Of a DNA stretch of 64,000 nucleotides, positions 7,694 to 16,838 are shown piece by piece (the stretch's first letter is position 1; each line of letters opens with the position of its first letter). The translations under genes and the position numbers were made by a program. This DNA comes from Methylobacillus sp. MM3. GTDB taxonomy: Bacteria > Pseudomonadota > Gammaproteobacteria > Burkholderiales > Methylophilaceae. The stretch covers positions 186,001-250,000 of the forward strand of contig NZ_LXTQ01000001.1 of assembly GCF_001645185.1 (NCBI RefSeq), in the 5' to 3' direction. Under the pieces are notes generated by a model. It made no database searches. It saw only the letters and a list, made by a program, of their open reading frames with translations, and was not told where the DNA came from.

Positions 7694-10596
7694 GCATGCG
7701 GTTACCGAAACAACCCGGCGAGTGGATCAATCGCAGCAAACCGGTCAAGTTCACCTTCGAAGGCAATACCTATGAAGGCTTCGAGGGCGACAGCATCAGC
7801 AGCGCGCTGTGGTCCAACAACGAGCGCGTGCTCGGCCGCAGCTTCAAGTATCACCGCCCGCGCGGCGTGCTGACTCTCGCCAACCATGACATCAACGTCA
7901 TGGTTACCGACGGCGTGGATACCAATATGCGCGGCGACGTGGTGGCCCTGAAGAACAACATGCAGCTGATGGCGGTGAACACCGACGGCGGCGTGAAGCA
8001 CGACAAGAACCGCTACATCGACAAGATGGCCAAGATTCTGCCGGTCGGCTTTTACTACAAGGCATTCCATACCCCGCGCAAGCTCTTTCCCTTCTGGGAG
8101 AACATCATCCGCAAGGCGGCGGGCCTGGGCGTGGTCAATTTCAATTACCCGCGCATCCTCAAGCGCAAGATCAATCGTCATTGCGACCTGCTGGTAATCG
8201 GTGCCGGGCCTGCCGGCCTGACGGCGGCAATTGTCGCCGCACGCTGCGGGCTTGAAGTCGTCATCGTCGATGAAAACGCGCAGCCGGGCGGCAGCCTGAC
8301 ATACGACCGCGCAGGCTCCACGGAAGCTGCGACGCAATTGCAGGAACTGATGCTGCAACTGCAGAAGCAGCCGAACATCACGCTGATCGCCGGCGCTTAC
8401 GCGGCAGGCTACTACAACGATCATCTGATCCCCATTGTCGGCGCCGACGGCATTACCAAAGTGCGCGCCAAGGCTGTGATCGTCGCCAGCGGCGTGTTCG
8501 AGCAACCTCCGGTGTTCCGCAACAATGACTTGCCGGGCGTGATGATGGGCTCGGCCGCGCAGCGCCTGATCCATCGTTATGCGGTGAAGCCTTTCAACAA
8601 CGGCGTTGTCGTTACTGCCAACAGCCACGGCTACCGCGTTGCGCTGGATCTGCTGCAGGCCGGCTGTAAAGTGGCCGCCCTTGTCGATATGCGCGCCAGC
8701 GGCGAGCCGGGCGCACTGGCCACCGAAGTGGCGCGCAAGGGGATTCCGGTACGCAAGGGCAGCTGCGTTTATGAAGTGCAGCCAGCCTCCGGCAACCTGG
8801 GCGTCAAAGGCGTGGTGATTTGCGCCTACAACGAAACCGCCAGCACTGCCGATCCTTCCACGGCGGAAACCATCGAGTGCGATGGCGTTGCGATGAGCGC
8901 CGGATGGGCGCCGGCTGCCGCGCTGCTGTATCAGGCCGGTACAGCCATGCGCTACGACGAAACCTTGCATCAATTCGTCCCGGCACGTCTGCCCAACGGT
9001 GTTTTCGCTGCAGGCAAGGTCAACGGGGTTTACGGACTCGAAGAACGCATGCATGACGGCGCCCGTGCCGTTTCAGACGTGCTGCGCCATCTCGGCAAGG
9101 ATAGCCCGAGTGTCGATGTTGCATCGCACGACGGCCCTGCGCCCAGCCATCCTTATCCGATCGTGCCGCACCCGGATGCCAAGAACTTCGTCGATTTCGA
9201 TGAAGACTTGCAGGTCAAGGACTTTATCAATGCCGCCAAGGAAGGCTTCGACAACATCGAGTTGATGAAGCGCTTTACCACCGTCGGCATGGGCCCCAGC
9301 CAGGGCAAGCATTCCAACATGAATGCCATCCGTATTCTGGCCAGGATCCGCAGCTTGCCGGTCGACAAGATCGGGACCACCACAGCGCGGCCGTTTTTCC
9401 ATCCGACACCGATCGGTCACCTCGGCGGCCGCGGATTCCATCCGCATCGCCTGACCTCCATCCATGGCTGGCACAAGGCAGCGGGTGCGGTGTTCAGTGA
9501 AGGCGGTGTCTGGGTACGTCCGGCTTACTACGCCGTACCCGGCAAGGCAGCGAGCGAGGTCGTGCAGGATGAAGCGATGGCCGTGCGCCTCTCGGCGGGC
9601 ATGATAGACGCCGGTACCCTGGGCAAGATCGAGGTCTGCGGACCGGACGCTTCGCAGTTCCTGGAGCGCTTCTACAGCGGAAGTTTCGCCAGCCAGAAGG
9701 TCGGTGACATGCGCTTCGCACTGCTGCTCGACGAATCCGGCGTGGTGGTCGACGACGGCGTGGCAGCACGGCTGGGCGACGAGAAATTCTATGTCTCCAC
9801 CAACACCGCCAATGCGGCCACGGTGTACCGCGAAATGCAGCGCTGGCTGCAGCGCTGGCAACTGAATGTCGGCCTGATCAACGTAACCGGTGCCTTTGGC
9901 GCGATCAACCTGGCCGGGCCGAATTCTCGCAGCATTCTGGCGAAGCTGACGGCACTCGACATCTCGGACAAGGCTTTCCCGGCCTCTCAGGTTCGCGAGG
10001 CGGAAGTTGCAGGGGTTCCGGCACGCATCCTGCGCGTGAACTTCGTCTCCGATCTGGCATTCGAGATCCACATTCCGGCTGCGCAGGCCCGCCATGTGTG
10101 GGAAGCGCTGGTGGAAGCGGGGAAAGACGAAGGCTTGCGGCCGTTCGGCACAGATGCGCAGCGTCTGTTGCGTCTGGAGATGGGCAATCATCTGGTGAGC
10201 CACGATACCGACGGCCTCACGAATCCTTACGAGATCGGCGCCGAATGGGCACTCAAGATGGGCAAGGCCTTCTTCGTCGGTCAACGCAGTCTCAAGATCA
10301 TCGCCAAGCGGCCGGTCACGAAGCGCCTGGTGCCTTTCGTACTGGATGCGAACTACAGCGGAGAAATGCCGCAGGAATGCAATCTGGTGATCGACGATGA
10401 CGGCGAGATCAGGGGCCGCGCCACCAGCGTCGCCTTCAGCCGCTCGGTCGGTCGCGTCATCGGGTTCGCTTACGTCGATCCGGACAGCACTTCTCCGGGC
10501 TCCGAGTTCCGCATTCGCACCGATGGCGGCGCGATGGTCAAGGCAACGGTCGTGAAAACGCCGTTCATCAAGAGCCACAAAGGAGATCAGGAATGA
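7690..10596 (+). CDS. mgdC: N-methylglutamate dehydrogenase subunit C (sarcosine oxidase alpha-like)
   Basis: A 968-residue large subunit. Residues about 15-90 form a degenerate ferredoxin-like domain without cluster cysteines. A nucleotide-binding motif follows near 160 (LLVIGAGPAGLTAAIVAA, with VVIVDENAQPGGS), and the last third is a GcvT/aminomethyltransferase-like domain that in sarcosine oxidases binds tetrahydrofolate and collects the methyl carbon as methylene-THF. The start at 7690 was chosen because it overlaps the mgdB stop in ATGA and begins MSMRLPKQPGEW, as in the family; the frame stays open upstream but the extension has no family resemblance. It overlaps mgdD in the same way. 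Role: oxidation of N-methylglutamate to glutamate plus a C1 unit. Confidence 0.92.
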   Translation: MSMRLPKQPGEWINRSKPVKFTFEGNTYEGFEGDSISSALWSNNERVLGRSFKYHRPRGVLTLANHDINVMVTDGVDTNMRGDVVALKNNMQLMAVNTDGGVKHDKNRYIDKMAKILPVGFYYKAFHTPRKLFPFWENIIRKAAGLGVVNFNYPRILKRKINRHCDLLVIGAGPAGLTAAIVAARCGLEVVIVDENAQPGGSLTYDRAGSTEAATQLQELMLQLQKQPNITLIAGAYAAGYYNDHLIPIVGADGITKVRAKAVIVASGVFEQPPVFRNNDLPGVMMGSAAQRLIHRYAVKPFNNGVVVTANSHGYRVALDLLQAGCKVAALVDMRASGEPGALATEVARKGIPVRKGSCVYEVQPASGNLGVKGVVICAYNETASTADPSTAETIECDGVAMSAGWAPAAALLYQAGTAMRYDETLHQFVPARLPNGVFAAGKVNGVYGLEERMHDGARAVSDVLRHLGKDSPSVDVASHDGPAPSHPYPIVPHPDAKNFVDFDEDLQVKDFINAAKEGFDNIELMKRFTTVGMGPSQGKHSNMNAIRILARIRSLPVDKIGTTTARPFFHPTPIGHLGGRGFHPHRLTSIHGWHKAAGAVFSEGGVWVRPAYYAVPGKAASEVVQDEAMAVRLSAGMIDAGTLGKIEVCGPDASQFLERFYSGSFASQKVGDMRFALLLDESGVVVDDGVAARLGDEKFYVSTNTANAATVYREMQRWLQRWQLNVGLINVTGAFGAINLAGPNSRSILAKLTALDISDKAFPASQVREAEVAGVPARILRVNFVSDLAFEIHIPAAQARHVWEALVEAGKDEGLRPFGTDAQRLLRLEMGNHLVSHDTDGLTNPYEIGAEWALKMGKAFFVGQRSLKIIAKRPVTKRLVPFVLDANYSGEMPQECNLVIDDDGEIRGRATSVAFSRSVGRVIGFAYVDPDSTSPGSEFRIRTDGGAMVKATVVKTPFIKSHKGDQE

Positions 10597-11264
10597 GTAC
10601 GGTAACCCGCCAAACACCGCTTGCTTATGCGCAGCAAAGGCTGGCGCCCAAGATGACGGTGCTGAACGGCATGGAAGTCGCTATCGAATACACCAGTGCC
10701 GAACTTGAGCACAAGCGCAAGGCCACTCTGGGCATTTGCGATGTGAGCTGCTTCCCGCGTTTTGGCGTGAAGGGGCTGAATGTGGTGCAGTGGCTGAAGG
10801 AAAAGAAAGTGGAGATTCCGCCGCAGGCAAACTCCTGGGTGAAGCAGGGCGACACCCTGGTGCTGCGATTGGGCCTCAACGAATTCCTGCTGGAAGACCA
10901 GCTCGATGGCCAGGCTTGCGCAGCGCTCTGCGACGCGACTCAGCCGAAGGCCTACGGTCTTTACAAGGTGCAGCGCAACGATACCGCGCTGATCCTCAGC
11001 GGCAGCCACGTGCAAGAACTCTTTTCGGAAGTGTGCGCGATCGATCTGCGTGACGCGGCGCTTCTTCCCAACACGGTTGTAATGACGCAGATGGCTGGCA
11101 TTTCGGTCACCCTTCTGCGCCAGGAATTCAATGGCGAGAACGTTTATCGCCTGTGGTGCGACGGCACGTACGGACCTTATATCTGGGACACGCTGCTGGA
11201 AATTGCGGAGGAACTGGGCGGCGGCGCCGTCGGCCTCTCTTGCCACTACAAGGAAATGCTTTGA
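10593..11264 (+). CDS. mgdD: N-methylglutamate dehydrogenase subunit D (sarcosine oxidase gamma-like)
   Basis: A 223-residue protein in the position of the sarcosine oxidase gamma subunit, with weak GcvT-fold resemblance (GICDVSCFPRFGVKGLNVVQWL; LDLRDAALLPNTV-like region near 150-160). Gamma subunits are the most divergent in the complex and are recognised mostly by context. The start overlaps mgdC in ATGA and is preceded by AAAGGAGAT. The gene ends 27 bp before gmaS, and a fresh Shine-Dalgarno sequence (AGGGAG) precedes the latter, so the operon continues. Confidence 0.82.
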   Translation: MSTVTRQTPLAYAQQRLAPKMTVLNGMEVAIEYTSAELEHKRKATLGICDVSCFPRFGVKGLNVVQWLKEKKVEIPPQANSWVKQGDTLVLRLGLNEFLLEDQLDGQACAALCDATQPKAYGLYKVQRNDTALILSGSHVQELFSEVCAIDLRDAALLPNTVVMTQMAGISVTLLRQEFNGENVYRLWCDGTYGPYIWDTLLEIAEELGGGAVGLSCHYKEML

Positions 11265-11291
11265 CACGCTGTATCTAATTTTTAGGGAGAT

Positions 11292-12629
11292 ATGATGAAA
11301 ACGTTGGCGGAAGCAAAGAAGTTCCTGAAAGAAAATAACGTCAAGTACGTGCTGGCCCAGTTTGTCGATATTCATGGCGTAGCCAAGGTCAAGTCGGTGC
11401 CGGCCGAACATTTTGAGGATATTCTCAAGAATGGTGCGGGTTTTGCCGGCGGCGCCATCTGCGGCATGGGCATTACCCCAAACGGCCCGGACTATATGGC
11501 CAAAGGCGATCTGTCGACGCTGAGCCTGATGCCCTGGCAGCCCGGTTATGCCAAGATCATCTGCGACGGTCATGTCCTCGGCAAGCCCTATGACTTCGAC
11601 CCGCGCGTGGTACTGAAGAAGCAAGTGGAGCGCCTCAAGGAAAAGGGCTGGATCATGTACACCGGCCTCGAACCTGAGTTCTCCTTGCTGAAAAAGGACG
11701 AAAACGGTCACATCCACCCGTTCGACGAGTCCGATACCCTGCAAAAACCCTGCTATGACTACAAGGGCATCACCCGCCAGAGCGCTTTCCTGGAAAAGCT
11801 GACGGAATCCCTGATTGCTGTCGGTCTGGATGTATATCAGATCGACCACGAGGACGCCAACGGCCAGTTCGAGATCAACTACACCTACGCCGACTGCCTG
11901 AAGAGCGCCGACGACTACATCATGTTCAAGATGGCAGCGAGCGAGATTGCCAACGAGATGGGCATGATCTGTTCCTACATGCCCAAGCCATTCAGCAATC
12001 GCCCGGGCAACGGCATGCACCTGCATATTTCCATCGGTGACGGCAAACAGAGCCTGTTCCATGACGATAACGATCCGACCGGCCACGGCCTGACCAAGCT
12101 CGCCTACCACTTCATGGCTGGCTTGCTGGCACACGCCCCGGCGATCTGTGCCTTGGCCGCTCCGACCGTGAATTCCTACAAGCGCCTGGTGGTCGGCCGT
12201 TCGCTGACCGGCGCCACCTGGGCTCCGGCGTATATCACCTACGGCAACAACAACCGTTCCACCATGGTGCGGATTCCCTACGGCCGCATCGAAATGCGTC
12301 TGCCGGATGGTGCCTGCAACCCCTATCTAGCCACTGCCGCCATCATCGCCGCAGGACTGGATGGCGTGGAACGCAAACTGGATCCGGGCCAAGGCCATGA
12401 AACCAACCTGTACGACCTCAGCCCGGCCGAACTGGCAGAGAAGGGGATCGAGATCCTGCCGCAGAACCTGCACGAAGCCCTGAAGGCACTGGAAGCAGAC
12501 CAGGTGGTACGCGATGCACTGGGCGAAGGCCTGACGGAAGAGTTCCTGAAGCTGAAGCACATGGAATGGGTGGAATACATGCGTCATGTATCCGATTGGG
12601 AAATTAATCGATATGTCGAATTTTATTGA
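11292..12629 (+). CDS. gmaS: Gamma-glutamylmethylamide synthetase
   Basis: A glutamine-synthetase-family enzyme of 445 residues that ligates methylamine to glutamate with ATP, the entry step of the indirect methylamine pathway. GS signatures are present: LEPEFSLL and [15 protein letters not shown] carry metal-binding Glu residues, [11 protein letters not shown] holds the substrate-loop His, and [28 protein letters not shown] the ATP and phosphate-binding Arg residues. The N-terminus [14 protein letters not shown] is typical of GmaS/GlnT rather than GlnA. It lies between mgdABCD and mgsABC, which settles the substrate as far as sequence can. The start is an ATG after AGGGAGAT. Confidence 0.92.
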   Translation: MMKTLAEAKKFLKENNVKYVLAQFVDIHGVAKVKSVPAEHFEDILKNGAGFAGGAICGMGITPNGPDYMAKGDLSTLSLMPWQPGYAKIICDGHVLGKPYDFDPRVVLKKQVERLKEKGWIMYTGLEPEFSLLKKDENGHIHPFDESDTLQKPCYDYKGITRQSAFLEKLTESLIAVGLDVYQIDHEDANGQFEINYTYADCLKSADDYIMFKMAASEIANEMGMICSYMPKPFSNRPGNGMHLHISIGDGKQSLFHDDNDPTGHGLTKLAYHFMAGLLAHAPAICALAAPTVNSYKRLVVGRSLTGATWAPAYITYGNNNRSTMVRIPYGRIEMRLPDGACNPYLATAAIIAAGLDGVERKLDPGQGHETNLYDLSPAELAEKGIEILPQNLHEALKALEADQVVRDALGEGLTEEFLKLKHMEWVEYMRHVSDWEINRYVEFY

Positions 12630-12664
12630 GATCGCCTGATAACAGGTTTTAGAAGGAGTTAATC

Positions 12665-13561
12665 ATGTGTGGAATTGTTGGTTTACTGGTGAAGAACCAG
12701 AAAATGCGTGCCGATATCGGCAAGCTGATGCTGCCGATGCTGATCGGCATGACCGAACGCGGCCCGGACTCGGCTGGCCTTGCGATCTTCGGCGCCCCGG
12801 TGGCGGACGACGAACGCAAGTTCTGCCTGTACACCCCGGATGTGGTCTTTGACTGGCAGAAACTGGAGCGCGATTTCGCCGCTCATTTCGGCACCAAGGA
12901 CAAGGTCGAGCAGAACGCCAATCACGTCATCCTGAAAACGACGGTGGCATCCGACTCGGTCAAGGCTTGGCTGAAGGAAGCCTACCCGCGCCTGAGCCTG
13001 CTGTGCGTCGGCCAGCTGATGGACATGTACAAGGACACCGGAACGCCGGCGCAAGTGGCCGCACGTTACGGCTTCCAGAACCTGTCCGGCAGCCATCTGG
13101 TGGGCCATACCCGCATGGCGACCGAGTCTGCCGTGACCCCGGCACACGCCCACCCGTTTACCGCAGGTGAAGACTGGTGCCTGGTACACAACGGCTCCCT
13201 GTCCAACCCCAACAGCATCCGCCGCATGCTGGAACATGAAGGCATCGGCTTCGAGACCGACAACGACACCGAAGCGGCCTGCCGTTTCCTGGAATGGCGC
13301 ATGCGCGAAGGCGACGACCTGAAGACCGCACTGAACAAGGGTTTCGACGAACTGGACGGCTTCTTCACACTGTTGATGGGCACCAAGGACCAGCTCGCGC
13401 TGGTACGCGATCCCTTCGCCTGCAAGCCGGCCATCGTGGCCGAGCACGACGACTACGTGGCGATTGCTTCCGAGTACCGCTCGCTGGCGCACCTGCCGGA
13501 TGTGAAGAACGCCAATCTTTACGAACCGATGCCTGAGGAACTTTACATATGGAAAGTCTAG
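12665..13561 (+). CDS. mgsA: N-methylglutamate synthase subunit A (class II amidotransferase domain)
   Basis: A 298-residue Ntn-type glutamine amidotransferase. The start MCGIVGLL places the nucleophile Cys at position 2, exposed after Met removal. GHTRMATES (substrate Arg) and FTAGEDWCLVHNGSLSNPNS are the class II signatures. In N-methylglutamate synthase this subunit hydrolyses gamma-glutamylmethylamide and channels methylamine to the synthase site, as GltB's first domain does with ammonia. The three domains of GltB are here split into three genes. It overlaps mgsB by 13 bp, so translation is coupled; AGAAGGAG precedes the ATG. Confidence 0.9.
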   Translation: MCGIVGLLVKNQKMRADIGKLMLPMLIGMTERGPDSAGLAIFGAPVADDERKFCLYTPDVVFDWQKLERDFAAHFGTKDKVEQNANHVILKTTVASDSVKAWLKEAYPRLSLLCVGQLMDMYKDTGTPAQVAARYGFQNLSGSHLVGHTRMATESAVTPAHAHPFTAGEDWCLVHNGSLSNPNSIRRMLEHEGIGFETDNDTEAACRFLEWRMREGDDLKTALNKGFDELDGFFTLLMGTKDQLALVRDPFACKPAIVAEHDDYVAIASEYRSLAHLPDVKNANLYEPMPEELYIWKV

Positions 13562-14235
13562 ACCTTCACAAGATCTCCGTGCGGGAACTCAACCAGTACC
13601 TGCACAAGGAACTGCCGAACAAGAACGGCGTGAAAAAGCTGGAGATCCTCAATCCGGACGGCATGCACAGCATTGCCGCCGGGATGGATGCCCCGGTCGA
13701 TATCGACATCAAGGGCCATGGCGGCTACTACGTCGGCGGGATGAACAAGCACGCCAATATCACGGTGCACGGCAACGTGGGCTGGGGTGTCGCGGAAAAC
13801 ATGATGTCCGGCACGGTGCGCGTCAAGGGCTTCGCGTCCTCTGCTGCCGGTGCCACCGGTCGCGGCGGCACGCTGATCATCGAGGGTGACACCAGCCTAC
13901 GCTGCGGCATCTCGATGAAGGGCATCGACATCGTCGTCGGCGGCAGCATCGGCAACTTCTCCGGCTTCATGGCGCAAGCCGGCCGCATGGTGATCTGCGG
14001 CGATGCTGGCGATGGCCTGGGCGACTCCATGTACGAGGCAGTGTTCTACGTGCGCGGCAAGATCAAGTCGCTGGGCGCGGATGCGCAGGAAGAGCCGATG
14101 ACGGACGCCGATTACGCGGCGGTCAAGGAGCTGCTGGGCCGCGCCGGTTTCAAGCACGACCCGAAGGAATTCAAGCGGGTGGCTGGCGCCAAGAAACTCT
14201 ATAACTGGAACGCGGACGCGAACCAGGAATACTGA
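13549..14235 (+). CDS. mgsB: N-methylglutamate synthase subunit B (GXGXG beta-helix domain)
   Basis: A 228-residue protein equal to the C-terminal GXGXG domain of the large glutamate synthase subunit. Gly-rich turns repeat along a right-handed beta-helix: IDIKGHGGYYVGGMNKHAN, VHGNVGWGVAEN, GAAGATGRGG-like (SSAAGATGRGGTLIIEG), GGSIGNFSGFMAQAGRMVICG and GDAGDGLGDSMYEA. The domain is structural and probably holds MgsA and MgsC together. It starts inside the end of mgsA and is followed 16 bp later by mgsC. No catalytic residues are expected. Confidence 0.9.
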   Translation: MESLDLHKISVRELNQYLHKELPNKNGVKKLEILNPDGMHSIAAGMDAPVDIDIKGHGGYYVGGMNKHANITVHGNVGWGVAENMMSGTVRVKGFASSAAGATGRGGTLIIEGDTSLRCGISMKGIDIVVGGSIGNFSGFMAQAGRMVICGDAGDGLGDSMYEAVFYVRGKIKSLGADAQEEPMTDADYAAVKELLGRAGFKHDPKEFKRVAGAKKLYNWNADANQEY

Positions 14236-14251
14236 TACAGGGATACGAATC

Positions 14252-15598
14252 ATGACCAAAAAATTAGTACTGGAAGAAAGCGCTGGCTTTGACCAGAAAG
14301 TGATCGAGTACGTGCACCGCGCTTCGGCGACGGGGCTGTACGAGATTCGCGGCATGGGCGCCAAGCGCCACCTGCCGTCCTTCGACGACCTCGTGTTCCT
14401 GGCCGGTTCCGCCTCGCGCTACCCGCTGGAAGGCTACCGCGAAAAGTGCACCACCACCACCGTGCTGGGCACCCGTTTCGCGAAGAAGCCGATCGAACTG
14501 GCGATCCCGATCACCATTGCCGGCATGAGCTTCGGCGCACTGTCTGGCCGCGTCAAGGAAGCCCTGGGCCGCGCTGCGACCGAGATGGGCACCTCGACCA
14601 CCACCGGCGACGGCGGCATGACGCCCGAAGAACGCCAGTCCTCCAAGACACTGGTGTACCAGTGCCTGCCTTCCCGTTACGGTTTCAACCCGGACGACCT
14701 GCGCAAGGCTGACGCGATCGAGCTGGTAATCGGCCAAGGCGCCAAGCCGGGCGGCGGCGGCATGTTGCTGGGCCAGAAGGTGACCAAGCGCGTTGCCGGC
14801 ATGCGCACGCTGCCGATCGGCGTCGACCAGCGCTCCGCCTGTCGTCACCCCGACTGGACCGGCCCGGACGATCTCGCGATCAAGGTGGCAGAGCTGCGTG
14901 AAATCACCGACTGGGAAAAGCCGATCTACATCAAGGTGGGCGCCACCCGCACGTTCAATGACGTGAAGCTGGCCGTGCACGCCGGCGCCGACGTGATCGT
15001 GGTCGACGGCATGCAGGGCGGCACCGCCGCCACGCAGACCGTGTTTATCGAGCACATCGGCATCCCGACCCTGGCCGCATTGCGCCAGGCGGTGGACGCG
15101 CTGGAAGACATGAACATGCGCGGCAAGGTGCAACTGATCGTCTCCGGCGGCATCCGTACCGGTGCTGACGTGGCGAAGGCGCTGGCGATGGGTGCCGACG
15201 CCGTGGCCATCGGCCAGGGCATCCTGCTGTCGCTCGGTTGCAACAGCAGCAGCTATCTGCACGAAGGCGCGCACATCGACGCGACCGCCGACTACAACGC
15301 GCTGGGCACCGCGCCCGGCTATTGCCACCACTGCCAGACCGGCAAGTGCCCGGTGGGCGTGACCACGCAGGACGAGGAGCTTGAGCTGCGCCTGGAGCCG
15401 CTGACCGGTGCCAAGCGCGTCAAGAACTACCTCAAGACGCTCAACATGGAACTCACCACGGTTGCGCGTGCCTGCGGCAAGTCCAACGTGCATCACCTGG
15501 AACGCGAAGACCTGGTGGCACTGACGCTTGAAGCTGCAGCCATGGCCAGAATTCCGCTGGCCGGTACTGACTGGATTCCGGGAGTATCCCGGTTCTGA
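14252..15598 (+). CDS. mgsC: N-methylglutamate synthase subunit C (FMN / Fe-S synthase domain)
   Basis: A 448-residue homologue of the central FMN-binding domain of glutamate synthase, which reduces the imine of 2-oxoglutarate and methylamine to N-methylglutamate. Barrel motifs include PITIAGMSFGALSG, TTTGDGGM, IKVGATRTFNDVKLAVHAGADVIVVDGMQGGTAA and LIVSGGIRTGADVAKALAMGADAVAIGQ, the last being the phosphate-binding end. GYCHHCQTGKCPVG provides the cysteines of the 3Fe-4S cluster. It is the last gene of the NMG operon; a strong terminator lies about 250 bp downstream, beyond a structured RNA. Confidence 0.92.
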   Translation: MTKKLVLEESAGFDQKVIEYVHRASATGLYEIRGMGAKRHLPSFDDLVFLAGSASRYPLEGYREKCTTTTVLGTRFAKKPIELAIPITIAGMSFGALSGRVKEALGRAATEMGTSTTTGDGGMTPEERQSSKTLVYQCLPSRYGFNPDDLRKADAIELVIGQGAKPGGGGMLLGQKVTKRVAGMRTLPIGVDQRSACRHPDWTGPDDLAIKVAELREITDWEKPIYIKVGATRTFNDVKLAVHAGADVIVVDGMQGGTAATQTVFIEHIGIPTLAALRQAVDALEDMNMRGKVQLIVSGGIRTGADVAKALAMGADAVAIGQGILLSLGCNSSSYLHEGAHIDATADYNALGTAPGYCHHCQTGKCPVGVTTQDEELELRLEPLTGAKRVKNYLKTLNMELTTVARACGKSNVHHLEREDLVALTLEAAAMARIPLAGTDWIPGVSRF

Positions 15599-15600
15599 TT

Positions 15601-15785
15601 TGCTACTATCTCCTGTAGCGATCCTCCCCGACGATGAGTCGGACTTTGAAGGGGGCTGTGACATGAACATTAAGCAATGTTTGGGGAAGAGAAGTGATAC
15701 TCGCGGATTCTTCCCGACAGCCGATGGTTTTACCGGACAGCAATTTCGTCTGGATGGAGCAGCCTCCCTCTTTCTTTCCTTTTTG
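15601..15785 (+). ncRNA. Structured leader RNA, copy A (upstream of the transporter operon)
   Basis: A 317-bp gap after mgsC holds a highly structured segment. It starts with GCTAC (15602-15606) / GTAGC (15615-15619) enclosing TATCTCCT, then a hairpin CCGAC-GATGA-GTCGG (15628-15642) followed by ACTTTGAAGGGGG. The strand GAAGGGGGCTG (15648-15658) pairs with CAGCCTCCCTC (15760-15770), 10 of 11 pairs, just before a T-rich run. Inside are hairpins AACATT/AATGTT and GGGAAGA/TCTTCCC and a weaker CCGGAC/GTCTGG. The CTCCCC before the first hairpin could instead pair with the same GGGGG, giving two exclusive folds. The 5' half is shared with copy B at 22.6 kb. No known Rfam family was recognised. Confidence 0.55.
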
Positions 15786-15851
15786 AGAGCGCGGCTGTTG
15801 ACGCGTCTCTCTTGCAGGTTGCAAGTAGTTGTTTTAGAAGTAGCAAACCGG

Positions 15852-15890
15852 CGCCCGCACATGACTTCATGTGCGGGCGTTTTGTTTTTT
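15852..15890 (+). terminator. Strong Rho-independent terminator / attenuator
   Basis: CGCCCGCACATGA (15852-15864) pairs with TCATGTGCGGGCG (15867-15879), followed by TTTTGTTTTTT. It closes the NMG operon. Only about 25 bp separate it from the next ATG, too short for a full promoter, so expression of the downstream transporter genes probably needs read-through. Confidence 0.85.
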
Positions 15891-15915
15891 AAAACATGAC
15901 CAAGAGGAGAGGTAA

Positions 15916-16239
15916 ATGAAACAAGATTTAAAGTCGCGAATACAACGCATGTTCATGCAGGACTGCGTGATGGCCTGGTTCGATGTGCTGTTGTTGTGGG
16001 CGGTTGCTGCGTTCGTGCTGTTCGATACGCTGGAATTCGTCCAGGACGACAATATTCGTACCGTTCTCTATATCGCCTGTGGTGTATTGGTACTTTTCAA
16101 TACCGCATCCGTCGCCGCCATGACTTCGCATTATGCGGAGGACAAGGATTTCATTTACGGCCTCGATATCAAGCATCTTGATGCCAACCGCGAAGAAGCC
16201 GCACGTGTCGCGTTGCAAACCGCACAAGGGAGGGCATGA
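15916..16239 (+). CDS. Small membrane protein, 107 aa, unknown family
   Basis: No family was recognised. The 107-residue protein has two hydrophobic segments, about residues 18-38 (AWFDVLLLWAVAAFVLFDTL) and 49-68 (VLYIACGVLVLFNTASVAAM), and a polar tail rich in Asp, Glu and Ala. AGGAGAGG precedes the ATG at a normal distance. It heads a tight run of three small membrane-protein genes and an APC-type permease, with only 1 bp to the next start. The arrangement suggests accessory subunits or chaperones for the transporter, but this is an inference from order alone. Confidence 0.7.
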   Translation: MKQDLKSRIQRMFMQDCVMAWFDVLLLWAVAAFVLFDTLEFVQDDNIRTVLYIACGVLVLFNTASVAAMTSHYAEDKDFIYGLDIKHLDANREEAARVALQTAQGRA

Positions 16240-16240
16240 C

Positions 16241-16624
16241 ATGGCAAAACGATACACCCCCAAGAAACAGAGCGGCATCGGTCAATTCATCGACAGCATT
16301 TTCATTCTCATACTGGTGTATGTCAGCCTCTACATTCCTTTGCTTCTGAAGTCGGAAGGAACCGAAGAGGCCGCGGCCGGAGAAGCGGCGAAGCCCACCT
16401 GGGCATCGCTCGATGTGACGCCGGTTGTCCAGCAGCAATGGGAAAAGCTGGGCTATGACGCCGAAAAGGCGGCCGGGCTGATCGGCTCCAAGTTCGACTA
16501 CACGATAGACCCGATGATGCTTCTGATCACCATCGCAGTGATCGTTGGCTACTTCGTGTTCATGGTCAAGATTTCCGACAGGCAGTATCGGGAAGTCATC
16601 GCAGAAAAGTTCGGCGAAAAATAA
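16241..16624 (+). CDS. Small membrane protein, 127 aa, unknown family
   Basis: A 127-residue protein with two predicted membrane segments, about residues 14-31 (FIDSIFILILVYVSLYIPLL) and 88-107 (MMLLITIAVIVGYFVFMVKI), separated by a polar loop of about 55 residues; the N-terminus is basic (MAKRYTPKKQ). The start at 16241 lies one base after the previous stop and follows AGGGAGGG; the frame is open further upstream, but that extension overlaps the preceding gene. It belongs with the small genes on either side. Function unknown. Confidence 0.7.
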   Translation: MAKRYTPKKQSGIGQFIDSIFILILVYVSLYIPLLLKSEGTEEAAAGEAAKPTWASLDVTPVVQQQWEKLGYDAEKAAGLIGSKFDYTIDPMMLLITIAVIVGYFVFMVKISDRQYREVIAEKFGEK

Positions 16625-16658
16625 TCTAACGCCGCCAATCAGATTGAGGGGACACAAA

Positions 16659-16814
16659 ATGAATTTCTGGCAACTCTTTAGTTATGCCGCATGGGTAATT
16701 TCTGCCTTGCTGGTGGCGTGGATGCTGGCCGACATGATCAGCATTTCCAAGCAGTACGACGAAGACTTTCTCATGAGCTCGCGTGAAGGCGCGGATGAGC
16801 TTACCGATCAATAA
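16659..16814 (+). CDS. Small single-pass membrane protein, 51 aa
   Basis: The 51-residue product MNFWQLFSYAAWVISALLVA... has one hydrophobic helix (about residues 5-27) and a short acidic tail (SREGADELTDQ). The start was chosen at 16659 because TTGAGGGG precedes it and an upstream extension would overlap the previous gene. It lies 24 bp before the permease start. Such a one-helix protein next to a transporter may be a small regulatory or stabilising subunit; no homologue was recognised. Confidence 0.65.
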   Translation: MNFWQLFSYAAWVISALLVAWMLADMISISKQYDEDFLMSSREGADELTDQ

Positions 16815-16838
16815 AGCTGCGCGACTATGGAGAAGATA

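Noticed and set aside
9073-10617. Long open frames antisense to mgdC, gmaS, mgsC, tmd and the Fe-S gene
   Set aside because: They mirror GC-rich codon use of the real genes, overlap them fully and show no family motifs.
15528-15899. A 123-codon frame across the end of mgsC and leader RNA A
   Set aside because: It runs through the RNA helices and the terminator and has a composition unlike protein-coding DNA of the window.
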